Shown here: positions 1 to 7,008 of the stretch, piece by piece | How positions within the stretch are numbered: the stretch's first letter is position 1 | Layout of the letters: each line of letters begins with the position of its first letter | Source of the DNA: Acidobacteriaceae bacterium | Lineage (GTDB): Bacteria > Acidobacteriota > Terriglobia > Terriglobales > Acidobacteriaceae | Length of the DNA: 7,882 bases | Assembly: GCA_003140785.1 (NCBI GenBank) | Contig: PLKY01000118.1 | Location: forward strand, 1,468-9,349 | Reading direction: 5' to 3' | Program-made: the position numbers and the translations under genes | The notes under the pieces: model-generated | What the model saw: only the letters and a program-made list of their open reading frames with translations | Databases searched by the model: none | What the model was told of the DNA's origin: nothing

Positions 1-1531
1 GCTTCCAGAACATGCCGAGCAGAATGGTGGCCAGAAGAGGCGCGATGAAGATGCTGAACAGCGCCTGCACGTAGTCCATGATGCCGTGCGCGTGCATGAC
101 GAGATACGCCGCGCCAATGGAGACGGCTACACCTATCAGAATGGAGAGGCGGCCGACCAGGACGTAGTGGCTGTCAGTTCCCTTCTTGTTGATGAGCGGC
201 TTGTAGATGTCGTAGGTCCAGACAGTTGAGAAGGCGCTGACGTTGCCGGCCATGCCGCTCATAAATCCGGCAATGAGGGCGGTGATGCCGAGGCCGAGAA
301 GTCCGGGGCCGAGATAGCGCACCATCATCAGCGGAAGGGCCTGATTGTAGCTATGCAGTTCCGCGTCGGGCGCGCCGCTGAGCACCTTTTGCTGGTAGGC
401 GGCAGGCAGCGTGGTCTTGGACATTGCTGCCGTGCAGGATGCAGGATCGTCGACAGCACCTCGTGAGGCTGTGCAGGCAGCGACTACGTCTTCGCCGACA
501 AGCTGGCGGCGGCTGCCGTCGGGATTCTGCAAGAGAACCAAGCCGAGCAGGCCGGGCAGAATGACGATGAAGGGCACGGCCATCTTGAAGAACGAGCCGA
601 TGATGGGGGCCATGCGGGCGGCGCGTAAATTGTGGGCCGCGAGCACGCGCTGGACGACGAGAAAATCAGTGGTCCAGTAACCGAAGCTGATGACGAAACC
701 GAGGCCGAAGACGATGCCGGTCCAGTGCACGCCCATAGGGTTCGCTGCAAAAGTGCCGGTATCGCGCCAGAGGTGGAAGTAGCTGTCTCCATGCACGCCG
801 GTCATCGACTGCATGTTGGTCATGATCTGTTTCTTGAGGCCGCCGGCGCCGCCTGTCTGGACCAGGCCCAGGATCGGCACCAGCAGCGCGCCGCCCCAGA
901 TGAGTACGAATTGCAAAACCTCGTTGAAGATCGCCGAGCGCAGACCGCCCAGGCCAACATAAAGCGCAACCGCAACCGACGAAACCAGGATGCTGAAGGT
1001 AATGTCCCAGCCTAGGACGACCTTCATGACCACGGCCATGGCGAACATGTTGACGCCGCTCATGAGGATCATCTCGGTGGCGAACGAGAAGGCGGCCACG
1101 GTGCGGGCTCCGCCGCCATAGCGCAGGTCAAGATAGCCGGGGACCGAGTGAGTCTTCGACACGTAGTAAAACGGCATCATCACCAGGCCGAGGAAGAGCA
1201 TGGCGGGGATGGCGCCGATCCAATACCAGTGTGTGGCAAGAATGCCGTACTGGTAAGCCGAGCCGGCCCACCCCATCAGTTCCAGCGAGCCGAGGTTGGC
1301 GGAGACAAAGCTCAAGCCCGCAATCCACGCGGTCATCTCGCGTCCAGCCATGAAGAATTCTTCGCTGGTGTTCGATCGGCCTTTGAGGTAAAAGCCGATC
1401 CAAAGTACCATCACGAAGTAGATCGCGACAACGGCAACGTCGAGCGGACGCAGCCGTGCGAGTGGCGAAGCGGCGAAGGCAAGGAGTGCCGGTGCTAGAG
1501 CGCCGGTGTGAAACGGGACAGATCCGAACAT
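1..1531 (-). CDS. Sodium/solute symporter (SSS/SGLT family), 3' end cut by window edge
   Basis: Inner-membrane, probably Na+-coupled importer of a small solute. The first 510 residues are present; the C-terminus lies beyond the left edge. Start ATG at 1531 has AGGTGA (1536-1541) 4 bases upstream and an in-frame TGA at 1544-1546. Hydrophobic segments fall near residues 32-49, 68-92, 97-124, 142-167, 178-195, 205-224, 271-290, 312-335, 398-424, 455-478 and 486-508. Family marks are the broken first core helix SANLGSLELMGWAG (77-90), QRVLAA (294-299) and the TM8 segment ending TYDIY (439-443). By hand alignment to Vibrio SGLT, sugar ligands Q69, E88, S91 and N260 become E84, Y103, G106 and S282, so a galactose-type substrate is unlikely; the true one is unknown. 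In TM8 the usual Ser-Ser sodium pair is S425-G426. The hydrophilic loop at about 335-397 carries C353 and C366, in the place of the cysteine-bearing outer loop of human SGLT1. Divergent from the aminotransferase gene. Confidence 0.93.
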   Translation of the reverse strand, partial: MFGSVPFHTGALAPALLAFAASPLARLRPLDVAVVAIYFVMVLWIGFYLKGRSNTSEEFFMAGREMTAWIAGLSFVSANLGSLELMGWAGSAYQYGILATHWYWIGAIPAMLFLGLVMMPFYYVSKTHSVPGYLDLRYGGGARTVAAFSFATEMILMSGVNMFAMAVVMKVVLGWDITFSILVSSVAVALYVGLGGLRSAIFNEVLQFVLIWGGALLVPILGLVQTGGAGGLKKQIMTNMQSMTGVHGDSYFHLWRDTGTFAANPMGVHWTGIVFGLGFVISFGYWTTDFLVVQRVLAAHNLRAARMAPIIGSFFKMAVPFIVILPGLLGLVLLQNPDGSRRQLVGEDVVAACTASRGAVDDPASCTAAMSKTTLPAAYQQKVLSGAPDAELHSYNQALPLMMVRYLGPGLLGLGITALIAGFMSGMAGNVSAFSTVWTYDIYKPLINKKGTDSHYVLVGRLSILIGVAVSIGAAYLVMHAHGIMDYVQALFSIFIAPLLATILLGMFWK

Positions 1532-1586
1532 TGCGTCACCTGATCAGAGGCATTTTTTGTCCGCCAGCCTCCGGATGTTCGCCCTA

Positions 1587-1602
1587 AGTAAATGGGTTTA
1601 CT
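1587..1602. promoter_or_regulatory. Operator-like inverted repeat over the symporter -10 box
   Basis: A perfect inverted repeat, AGTAAA-TGGG-TTTACT, with 6-bp arms and a 4-bp centre. It covers the -10 hexamer and the adjoining spacer of the predicted symporter promoter. That is the classic place for a repressor to block RNA polymerase. The form fits a dimeric helix-turn-helix regulator, but I cannot name the family. No regulator gene is visible in the window. Confidence 0.45.
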
Positions 1603-1616
1603 GCCAGAGTTGTCAA
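1587..1616 (-). promoter_or_regulatory. Sigma70-type promoter of the symporter gene
   Basis: On the minus strand a perfect -35 TTGACA (1616-1611) is followed by an 18-bp spacer and a -10 TTTACT (1592-1587, four of six matches to TATAAT). Transcription would start near 1580, leaving a leader of about 49 bases that contains the AGGTGA ribosome-binding site. The -10 hexamer is one arm of an inverted repeat (next entry). The call rests on hexamer match and position only. Confidence 0.55.
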
Positions 1617-1638
1617 GCGGCAAAGAGCGGCGCGCTAA

Positions 1639-1656
1639 ATTTGCAAATCATCGATG
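1639..1656. promoter_or_regulatory. Adjacent palindromes ATTTGCAAAT and CATCGATG
   Basis: A perfect 10-bp palindrome (ATTTGCAAAT, 1639-1648) is followed directly by a perfect 8-bp palindrome (CATCGATG, 1649-1656). The first is centred about 64 bp upstream of the predicted symporter start site, where activators often bind. Its core TTTGCAAA recurs at 1984-1991 on the aminotransferase side of the same intergenic region. The function is inferred from symmetry and position only. Confidence 0.3.
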
Positions 1657-1949
1657 TTTCGTCAAAAGTCGGCAGCCAAAGCAGCTTGGAATTTCAGAAA
1701 TCCCGCCGCACTGGTAAGCGTTTTCCCGACGAAGTGTACCACACGTAGGCTCCCGGACAATACGCTCAGGATCACTCGCCCGCCTGATCTTCCACGGCAC
1801 GCACTTTCCCCAGCCGGTTCTTTGCTGAATGGATCTCGGCGCACCGCACGAGTGGAAGGGAGTAAGCCGACGGTCTTCCGCGCTTCCCCAGAAAACCTGG
1901 TTCCGGAAATCGCCTTCTCGGAACTGAAAACGATGGTTTGCGTTAATAA

Positions 1950-1975
1950 AAATGCGCATTTCCTTACGCATTTCC
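1950..1975. promoter_or_regulatory. Palindrome AAATGCGCATTT plus 12-bp-spaced direct repeat
   Basis: A perfect 12-bp palindrome, AAATGCGCATTT (1950-1961), overlaps a direct repeat of CGCATTTCC at 1955-1963 and 1967-1975. The repeat units start exactly 12 bp apart. This is a compact candidate binding site lying about 150-175 bp upstream of the aminotransferase start. The binding protein is unknown. Confidence 0.35.
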
Positions 1976-1983
1976 CGCTTGTT

Positions 1984-1991
1984 TTTGCAAA
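1984..1991. promoter_or_regulatory. Second TTTGCAAA palindrome
   Basis: This is a perfect 8-bp palindrome identical to the core at 1640-1647. The two copies sit towards opposite ends of the divergent region, one near each gene, which would suit a shared regulator. An 8-bp match in AT-richer intergenic DNA can also arise by chance. Confidence 0.25.
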
Positions 1992-2045
1992 GTATCGAGG
2001 ATAACTTGAGATATGGGATGTCATTTCCCCTGTCTCCGGCGCGTC

Positions 2046-2077
2046 GAATGTCCATCCGTCGCGGCTCAAGGACATTC
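2046..2077 (+). promoter_or_regulatory. Inverted repeat in the aminotransferase leader
   Basis: GAATGTCC (2046-2053) and GGACATTC (2070-2077) are perfect 8-bp complementary arms around a 16-base loop. If transcribed, this hairpin would end 33 bases before the ribosome-binding site AAGGAG (2111-2116). It could be a leader hairpin or a protein-binding site. I see no known riboswitch pattern. Confidence 0.3.
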
Positions 2078-2124
2078 ACGGCAACTTCCAGCCCAGCCAA
2101 ATTCCGCCCAAAGGAGTCAATTCC

Positions 2125-3342
2125 ATGCAGACCTCTGAAGATCCCATCGGTTGTAGTGGCTTTTCCCGGCGCACGTTTTTCCGCTACGCAGCAGGCGCCT
2201 CGGCCGTGGCAAGCATGCCCATCCTCACCGAAGCCCATCTCGCGCTGGCCCAACGACCTCATTTCAATGACCCCAATGTTGGCATCCACATCGACGCCAA
2301 CGAGAATCCCATGGGCCCCTGCGACGCAGCCCGCCGGGCGATGATTGACATTGTTCCCAGGGGTGGCCGCTACCTGATGGATATGGAGGAGGACCTGACC
2401 AATACCTTCGCCAAGATGGAGGGCCTCGATCCCGAGTCGGTAATGGCTTTTGCCGGATCGAGCGAGCCGCTGCACTATACGGTGCTGACGTTCACCAACA
2501 AGAGCAAGCCGCTGGTGGTCGCCGACCCCGGCTATGAAGCGCCGACGTGGGCAGCGAAGATTGCCGGCGCGGAGGTTCTCAAGGTGCCGCTTTCCGATCC
2601 GAAGGGCGAAGCATCCCACGACATCAAGGCAATCCTCGCTGCCTCCTCCAATCCCGGCGTGATCTACATCTGCAATCCGAACAATCCCACCGGAACCTGT
2701 ACATCGCGGACCGATATTGAGTACGCGGTTGCCAATGCTCCGAAAGACACAATCCTGTTGATCGACGAGGCCTACATCCATCTTTGCGACGCGCCGCGCT
2801 CGCTTGACTTCGTGAAAGATGGTAAGAACGTGATCGTTCTGCGCACCTTCTCGAAGCTCTATGGCATGGCAGGCATCCGCATGGGCTTCGCCGTCGGGCG
2901 TCCCGACCTTCTGAAGAAGATTTCGGTACATGGAGGTTTCAACGCACTGCCGATCACCGCACTTGCCGCGGCCAAGACCAGCCTGCTCCAGGCGGATCTG
3001 GTTTCCACGCGGAAAAAGATCATTGGTGACACACGTGTACAAACGTTGGCCTGGCTCAAGAGCGAGGGCTACGCAGTGACGCCATCGGAAAGCAACTGCT
3101 TCATGGTCGACGTGCGCCGGCCGGGCAAGGAAGTGCAAGCGGCTCTTGCCTCGAAGGACATGTTCGTTGGCCGAATCTGGCCGGCATGGCCCAACAGCCT
3201 GCGCATCACTGTCGGAACGCCCGACGAGATGATGACTTTCCGTAAATCCTTCACGGAAGTAATGAGTTCTTCGACGGCTGGCCTCACGCCGGCTCCATTG
3301 CCACGGCGTCTGGCCGAGCACCCCTTCACTCATCTGTCATAA
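2125..3342 (+). CDS. Tat-exported PLP-dependent aminotransferase, histidinol-phosphate aminotransferase-like
   Basis: Predicted periplasmic class I/II aminotransferase of 405 residues. The start ATG has AAGGAG 8 bases upstream. The N-terminus has a twin-arginine motif, SRRTFFR (14-20), then a weakly hydrophobic stretch and ALA-Q (40-43), a likely cleavage site after A42. The mature part shows HisC-like marks in order: DANENP (57-62), cofactor phosphate loop GSSE (111-114), NPNNPTG (184-190), D214 and Y217 in IDEAY, Schiff-base K244 in TFSK, R252 in GIRMG, R350 in VGR, and R360 in LRITVGT for the substrate carboxylate. All catalytic residues are present, so the enzyme should be active. Tat export fits a protein folded around PLP in the cytoplasm. 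The loop between R350 and R360 looks about three residues shorter than in E. coli HisC, and a proline-containing tail (about 381-405) extends the fold. Export argues against a histidine-biosynthesis role; the amino donor and acceptor are unknown. Confidence 0.93.
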   Translation: MQTSEDPIGCSGFSRRTFFRYAAGASAVASMPILTEAHLALAQRPHFNDPNVGIHIDANENPMGPCDAARRAMIDIVPRGGRYLMDMEEDLTNTFAKMEGLDPESVMAFAGSSEPLHYTVLTFTNKSKPLVVADPGYEAPTWAAKIAGAEVLKVPLSDPKGEASHDIKAILAASSNPGVIYICNPNNPTGTCTSRTDIEYAVANAPKDTILLIDEAYIHLCDAPRSLDFVKDGKNVIVLRTFSKLYGMAGIRMGFAVGRPDLLKKISVHGGFNALPITALAAAKTSLLQADLVSTRKKIIGDTRVQTLAWLKSEGYAVTPSESNCFMVDVRRPGKEVQAALASKDMFVGRIWPAWPNSLRITVGTPDEMMTFRKSFTEVMSSSTAGLTPAPLPRRLAEHPFTHLS

Positions 3343-3351
3343 ACAAGCATC

Positions 3352-3405
3352 CGCACCAATAGCGAAGGCGTCGCTCGTATCAGCGACGCCTTCGCTATTG
3401 GTGCG
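3352..3405. terminator. 24-bp perfect inverted repeat between convergent genes
   Basis: Perfectly complementary 24-bp arms (3352-3375 and 3382-3405) surround a 6-base loop, CGTATC. The repeat begins 9 bp after the aminotransferase stop and faces the receptor gene coming from the other side. On the plus strand no T-run follows. On the minus strand the hairpin is followed by a weak T-rich stretch (TTGTTTATG). A bidirectional terminator is the simplest reading, although the stem is unusually long and perfect. Confidence 0.7.
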
Positions 3406-3441
3406 CGGTGCTGGATTGCCACGAATCGGGCGTTCTGGGAG

Positions 3442-3479
3442 CACAAAAGGCAACGGTGCCCGGATCTCTCCGGACACCG
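3442..3479 (-). terminator. Likely rho-independent terminator of the receptor gene
   Basis: On the minus strand, 21 bases after the receptor stop, a hairpin forms from 3479 to 3454. It has five base pairs (CGGTG/CACCG), one mismatch, five more pairs (TCCGG/CCGGA) and a 4-base loop. It is followed by TTGCCTTTTG, a short imperfect T-rich tail. The position and form fit an intrinsic terminator of moderate strength. Confidence 0.5.
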
Positions 3480-3500
3480 CTGCGGGTAGGTTGCAGTCAG

Positions 3501-6500
3501 CTAAAAGATCAGCTTCATAGCCAGTTGCACATTGAACGGTTCTCCGGGTCCGATGCCAGGCGAGAAGTTGCCCGAGCCGATCGTTGAACCGCTGCGGCCG
3601 AAGCTGCTGCCTCCGTAGTAGTCGTTGCAGAGCTGGGTGCAGGCTGGACTTGCCAGGTTAACCCGGTTGAACAGGTTAAACATCTCAGCACGGAATTGCA
3701 CGTTGAGCGGAAAATCCGCGACGTTGAACTTCGTGTTTTTCAGCACCGAGAGATCGATGTCCTCGTAACCGGGTCCAAACAGGCTGTTGCGGGCAACCGT
3801 ACCCCACGTGTTGGCGGGTGGCTCCACAAAGGAGTTCGGATTGAACCATTGAACGTATTTGCTCCCGTTGACAGTTTGAATGCTGTGACTAATTCCGGCA
3901 TAAGCAGGCGCCACCTGGTTCACGCGCTGAGTGAATTCGTTCGTCCCGCTGGTGTCGTCACCGTTATAGAGAGTGATGGGTTGACCACCGTTGAAGGCGA
4001 AAGCCGAATTGAGTTCCCACCCGTTGGTCAGCATCTTCAATTCGCTGAGCCCCGGGATTGTGTAGTTGACGTAGCCTTTCAGCGAGTTCCGTGTGTCAAA
4101 GTCCGAGTTCCCATAGTCGCCTCGGTCTCCTGGAATGTTCCCCTTGAAGTCGTAGCTGTCCTGTGGAAGTGCGCCGCGGTATGCGGTCACCTCGTCCATG
4201 TTGTGGCCCCAGGTGTACGAGGTCTGGGCAACAACTCCATGCCAGCTCGATGTGCGGAAAACAGCTTGCAATGAGTTGTAGTTCGAAGTACCGATGCTCT
4301 CGATCTGGTTGATGTCTGAGTAGAAATTGCCACCAAACATCGTCCCGTCGCCCGCATAGGCGCCGGGGGCTCCACCCAGGTGCGGCTGATTAATATTCAG
4401 CAGGCTTAGGAGCTTGCGTCCCTGGCTGCCGACATAGCCGAATTGAAAGAATGCTTTACCCAGCTGTTTTTCCAACTGAAGATTGAAGTTCACGTTGTAT
4501 GGGGAGCGGAAGCTCTTGTCGACGCTGAAGACGCCGCATGGGTTGACTGTGCAGGAGAGCGTGGTGGTCGGAATGATTTCCTGGCCGGGCACAATCTTTA
4601 CCGGGCTTCCCGTGCTCGCAGCAGTGGTGAGAGTGAAGACTGGGTTGCTTCCGCCCGGGTTGCCCTCAAGTCCGTTCGGCGCCTCGTTGCCCGGACGGTT
4701 GTCGAGGAACGGATTGGCATTCGGCGTATCGAAGAACATCCCGGCGCCGCCGCGCACCACCGTGCCCTTTGACCAGGTGGGCTGATAGCTGAAACCCACG
4801 CGGGGGCTGAAGCTTGTGTGGTCTGGCGTGTAAATGCTGCTGATATCCGCACCCTGGAAGGCAATGCCCGTCGTAGTCAGGCCGGGGCGGAAAACCGATA
4901 GGTCCTTTTTGCTGTCGTGCATCGGTTGCAAGAAGTCGTAGCGCAGACCGAAATTGAAGTTGAGATTTGTTGTAACCTGGAAGCTGTCTTGCGCGAAAAG
5001 ATCGAATCCGGACGAAAATACGAGGCGCTGAGGATTCCCGACCGCGATAGACGCCTTTGTCAGATAGCCGGCCAGAAAGTCAGCCAGAGAAGCAACGTCC
5101 TGGTCTGTCGTGTTCCATGGCACGGACCCATCTCCGTTGGGGCCTTCGCTGCCGAGGAACGAGTATGAGCCGATTGCGTGCCGGTGATAGAACTCGTCCA
5201 CCTGGGCGCGCCGGAACTCGCCGCCCATGCGAAGTTCGTGTTTCCCTTTGGTCCAGTTGAAAGCCTCGTCGATCACACCTGTAATGTCCTGGCGGCCCTC
5301 AGGAGGCGTGTTGCCGGTAGGCTCAAAATCGTTACCGATGTTGATGTTGGGTGCATTCACGAACGGAGCGCCGGTGATGAACCCGGCGGTAGCAACACTC
5401 CCGAAATTCGCGTTGGCGTCGGAAAATGTTTGGTGAAAGTAGTTGACAGCCGCGGTGATGCTGTTACTGAAGGCTGGCGAAATCGACCAGTTATGGCCTG
5501 CGGAGTAGTTGTATACGTGGATCGGACCAATTTCAAAAAAGTACGGGTTGATATCTGTTTGCCCCACGGGTGCGGTTTGATTGCCCTGACCCATGAAGGC
5601 ACGCGCATAAACACTATGCTTGCTGTTGAAGGTATGGTCAATCTTGGCGACGCCGTTGTAGCTGTATCCAAATTCAGGAGCCGCGGATTGAATGGCGACA
5701 TTGCTGTCGCCCGCAAGAAGGTTCGCAGGCCAGAGGATGCCCAACAGGGTTGAGGTTGCCGAGTCCACTGGAACGCCTGCATCGGCAAGCAGCTTGTACG
5801 CAGCCGTCTGGTAGTACTGATTCGGCTCTAGTCCGGAGTTGCCGGTGGCGATATTGAACTTCTGTTTTTCAAAGTTAGTAAACCAGAACGTGTGATCCTT
5901 CCAGAACGGCCCACCCAGCGAAGCTCCCCATTGAATATTTGAGAGCGGCAGATCGCCGAGAGTATTAAAGGGATTCGTTTCCGCGAGCGCCTGATTGCGT
6001 TCGTAATAGTAAGCAGAACCATGAAGCGCATTGGTGCCTGACTTGGTAACCAGGTTGACGCTTCCGCCGGGGTTGCGGCCCACCTCCGCTGAAGACTGTG
6101 TCTGCAAACTGAATTCGGCGATGGAATCGATGGGGAGCGTAACACCGGCGATGTTTTCTACGCCACCTTGATTTACTGCAGGAATGTTGTGCCACCAATC
6201 GTTGTTGTCGGCGCCATCGATCTGCCAGTTCACCTGATTCCCGCGGGTTCCATTCACTGACCCAAAACCGCCCAGCGCGTAACCCGCGAACCCGGGTGCC
6301 ATTCCAATCATCTGGGTGAAATCGCGCCCGTTGAGCGGGATATCCTGCACCGTCTGTTCGGGGATGTCGGTTGTCTGCGTTGTCGTGGTGGTGTCGAGCG
6401 CCAGACCGGACGCAGATACTTCGACGGTCTCGCCGGCAGACTCGATGCTGAGTTTAACCGGGAGTGTATAAATCACACCCGCAGTCACTGGAACACTGGA

Positions 6501-6794
6501 TATCACCGACGACTTAAATCCACTTGCCCCAACGGTGACCTTGTATGTTCCAAGTGGCAGATCTTGAAAGCTGTATTCTCCCGCACTCGTGGACACGGTC
6601 TTGTGCGACACTTCCGTTGCGGTATCGACGGCCTCTACGGCTGCACCTGGTACTACAGCGCCCGATCCATCGGTCACCGTGCCGTTGATGCCTCCGCGAT
6701 ACGTCTGGCCTTTGCTGTTAACCGGCGCCACAAGCAGCGCAACGAGCATCCACAGAGCTACGGTGAATACACTTCGAGTAAGTCGATAAAGCAT
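3501..6794 (-). CDS. Oar-like TonB-dependent outer-membrane receptor with carboxypeptidase-regulatory-like domain
   Basis: Large outer-membrane beta-barrel, 1097 residues, that would import or bind a ligand using TonB energy. I start it at ATG 6794, not at the upstream in-frame ATG (6872). ATG 6794 has TGGAGG nine bases upstream and opens directly onto a signal peptide (1-29: basic start, hydrophobic core 9-23). Next come a carboxypeptidase-regulatory-like Ig fold (about 33-118), a TonB-box-like ETVEVSA (122-128) and a plug (about 140-260) with NGRDF, NGTRGNQVNWQIDG and GGSVNLVTKSGTN. The barrel follows and ends in the C-terminal phenylalanine of KLIF. Near the end are FGPG (1006-1009) and QFRAEMFNLFNRVN (1033-1046), typical of the acidobacterial Oar-like family. 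Cysteine pairs C748/C753 and C1052/C1056 may be loop disulfides. A run DTTTTTQTTD (134-143) links the regulatory domain and plug. Ligand unknown; related receptors are often linked to polymer or peptide uptake. Confidence 0.95.
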   Translation of the reverse strand: MLYRLTRSVFTVALWMLVALLVAPVNSKGQTYRGGINGTVTDGSGAVVPGAAVEAVDTATEVSHKTVSTSAGEYSFQDLPLGTYKVTVGASGFKSSVISSVPVTAGVIYTLPVKLSIESAGETVEVSASGLALDTTTTTQTTDIPEQTVQDIPLNGRDFTQMIGMAPGFAGYALGGFGSVNGTRGNQVNWQIDGADNNDWWHNIPAVNQGGVENIAGVTLPIDSIAEFSLQTQSSAEVGRNPGGSVNLVTKSGTNALHGSAYYYERNQALAETNPFNTLGDLPLSNIQWGASLGGPFWKDHTFWFTNFEKQKFNIATGNSGLEPNQYYQTAAYKLLADAGVPVDSATSTLLGILWPANLLAGDSNVAIQSAAPEFGYSYNGVAKIDHTFNSKHSVYARAFMGQGNQTAPVGQTDINPYFFEIGPIHVYNYSAGHNWSISPAFSNSITAAVNYFHQTFSDANANFGSVATAGFITGAPFVNAPNINIGNDFEPTGNTPPEGRQDITGVIDEAFNWTKGKHELRMGGEFRRAQVDEFYHRHAIGSYSFLGSEGPNGDGSVPWNTTDQDVASLADFLAGYLTKASIAVGNPQRLVFSSGFDLFAQDSFQVTTNLNFNFGLRYDFLQPMHDSKKDLSVFRPGLTTTGIAFQGADISSIYTPDHTSFSPRVGFSYQPTWSKGTVVRGGAGMFFDTPNANPFLDNRPGNEAPNGLEGNPGGSNPVFTLTTAASTGSPVKIVPGQEIIPTTTLSCTVNPCGVFSVDKSFRSPYNVNFNLQLEKQLGKAFFQFGYVGSQGRKLLSLLNINQPHLGGAPGAYAGDGTMFGGNFYSDINQIESIGTSNYNSLQAVFRTSSWHGVVAQTSYTWGHNMDEVTAYRGALPQDSYDFKGNIPGDRGDYGNSDFDTRNSLKGYVNYTIPGLSELKMLTNGWELNSAFAFNGGQPITLYNGDDTSGTNEFTQRVNQVAPAYAGISHSIQTVNGSKYVQWFNPNSFVEPPANTWGTVARNSLFGPGYEDIDLSVLKNTKFNVADFPLNVQFRAEMFNLFNRVNLASPACTQLCNDYYGGSSFGRSGSTIGSGNFSPGIGPGEPFNVQLAMKLIF

Positions 6795-6803
6795 GTCGCC
6801 TAA

Positions 6804-6809
6804 CCTCCA
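6804..6809 (-). promoter_or_regulatory. Ribosome-binding site that sets the receptor start
   Basis: On the minus strand, TGGAGG lies nine bases before ATG 6794. The longer alternative start at 6872 would place this site inside the coding region and add 26 residues before the signal peptide, which would be unusual for an exported protein. This supports the shorter product. Confidence 0.8.
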
Positions 6810-6955
6810 GAAGATGGTGATAAAGTTGTCGATTTGGTTGCGCCAAAAAATGCCAATCTCGCACAAAAGCACGGGCGCACAGGATCGCTCGAATGCTTAT
6901 TTTTTTCTTGGGAGCCTACAGGTATGGCAGGCTGTGAGGTTGGATTCCATTCCCC

Positions 6956-6985
6956 ACCATAGCCCCGCAATCCGTAAAGATTCAA
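6956..6985 (-). promoter_or_regulatory. Candidate promoter of the TonB-dependent receptor
   Basis: On the minus strand, TTGAAT (6985-6980), an 18-bp spacer and TATGGT (6961-6956) make a four-of-six plus four-of-six sigma70-like match. Transcription would start near 6949, giving a leader of about 155 bases. The leader holds a small possible hairpin (arms 6913-6917 and 6929-6933) and an A-run. This is a moderate match found by eye and not unique in AT-rich DNA. Confidence 0.35.
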
Positions 6986-7008
6986 TAAAGAAACGTGAGA
7001 AAGTGACC

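Larger units (their letters stand above)
1532..2124. other. Divergent intergenic region, symporter / aminotransferase
   Basis: About 590 bp separate the divergent starts. I find no protein gene I can support here: several ORFs of 110-140 codons exist on both strands, but none is recognisable and none has a good ribosome-binding site. The edges hold the symporter promoter and the palindromes listed separately. The middle (about 1660-1900) shows nothing I recognise apart from a short palindrome TTCCGGAA at 1901-1908 on its right border. No clear sigma70 promoter for the aminotransferase gene was found; TTGTTT at 1979-1984 with weak -10-like sequence near 2001-2007 is the best guess. Confidence 0.6.

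Noticed and set aside
1654..2075. Overlapping ORFs of 116 to 137 codons on both strands in the divergent intergenic region
   Set aside because: They overlap each other, have no ribosome-binding site and no recognisable family, and sit among regulatory palindromes.
1648..3333. 561-codon ORF on the minus strand
   Set aside because: It lies antisense and codon-in-register to the aminotransferase gene. The product is rich in Arg, His, Gly and Cys with no recognisable domain or ribosome-binding site; such shadows are common opposite GC-rich genes.
3696..5753. Plus-strand ORFs of 80 to 190 codons inside the receptor gene
   Set aside because: They are shadows of a clearly coding minus-strand gene, with no domains or start signals.
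6837..6860. Sigma54-like sequence TTGGCA-T-rich-TTGGCGC upstream of the receptor
   Set aside because: The spacing between the GG and GC elements is one base off in either reading, and sigma54 promoters are strict on this.
6795..6872. 26-residue N-terminal extension of the receptor
   Set aside because: A good TGGAGG ribosome-binding site and a signal peptide begin at the internal ATG 6794, so the upstream ATG is unlikely to be used.
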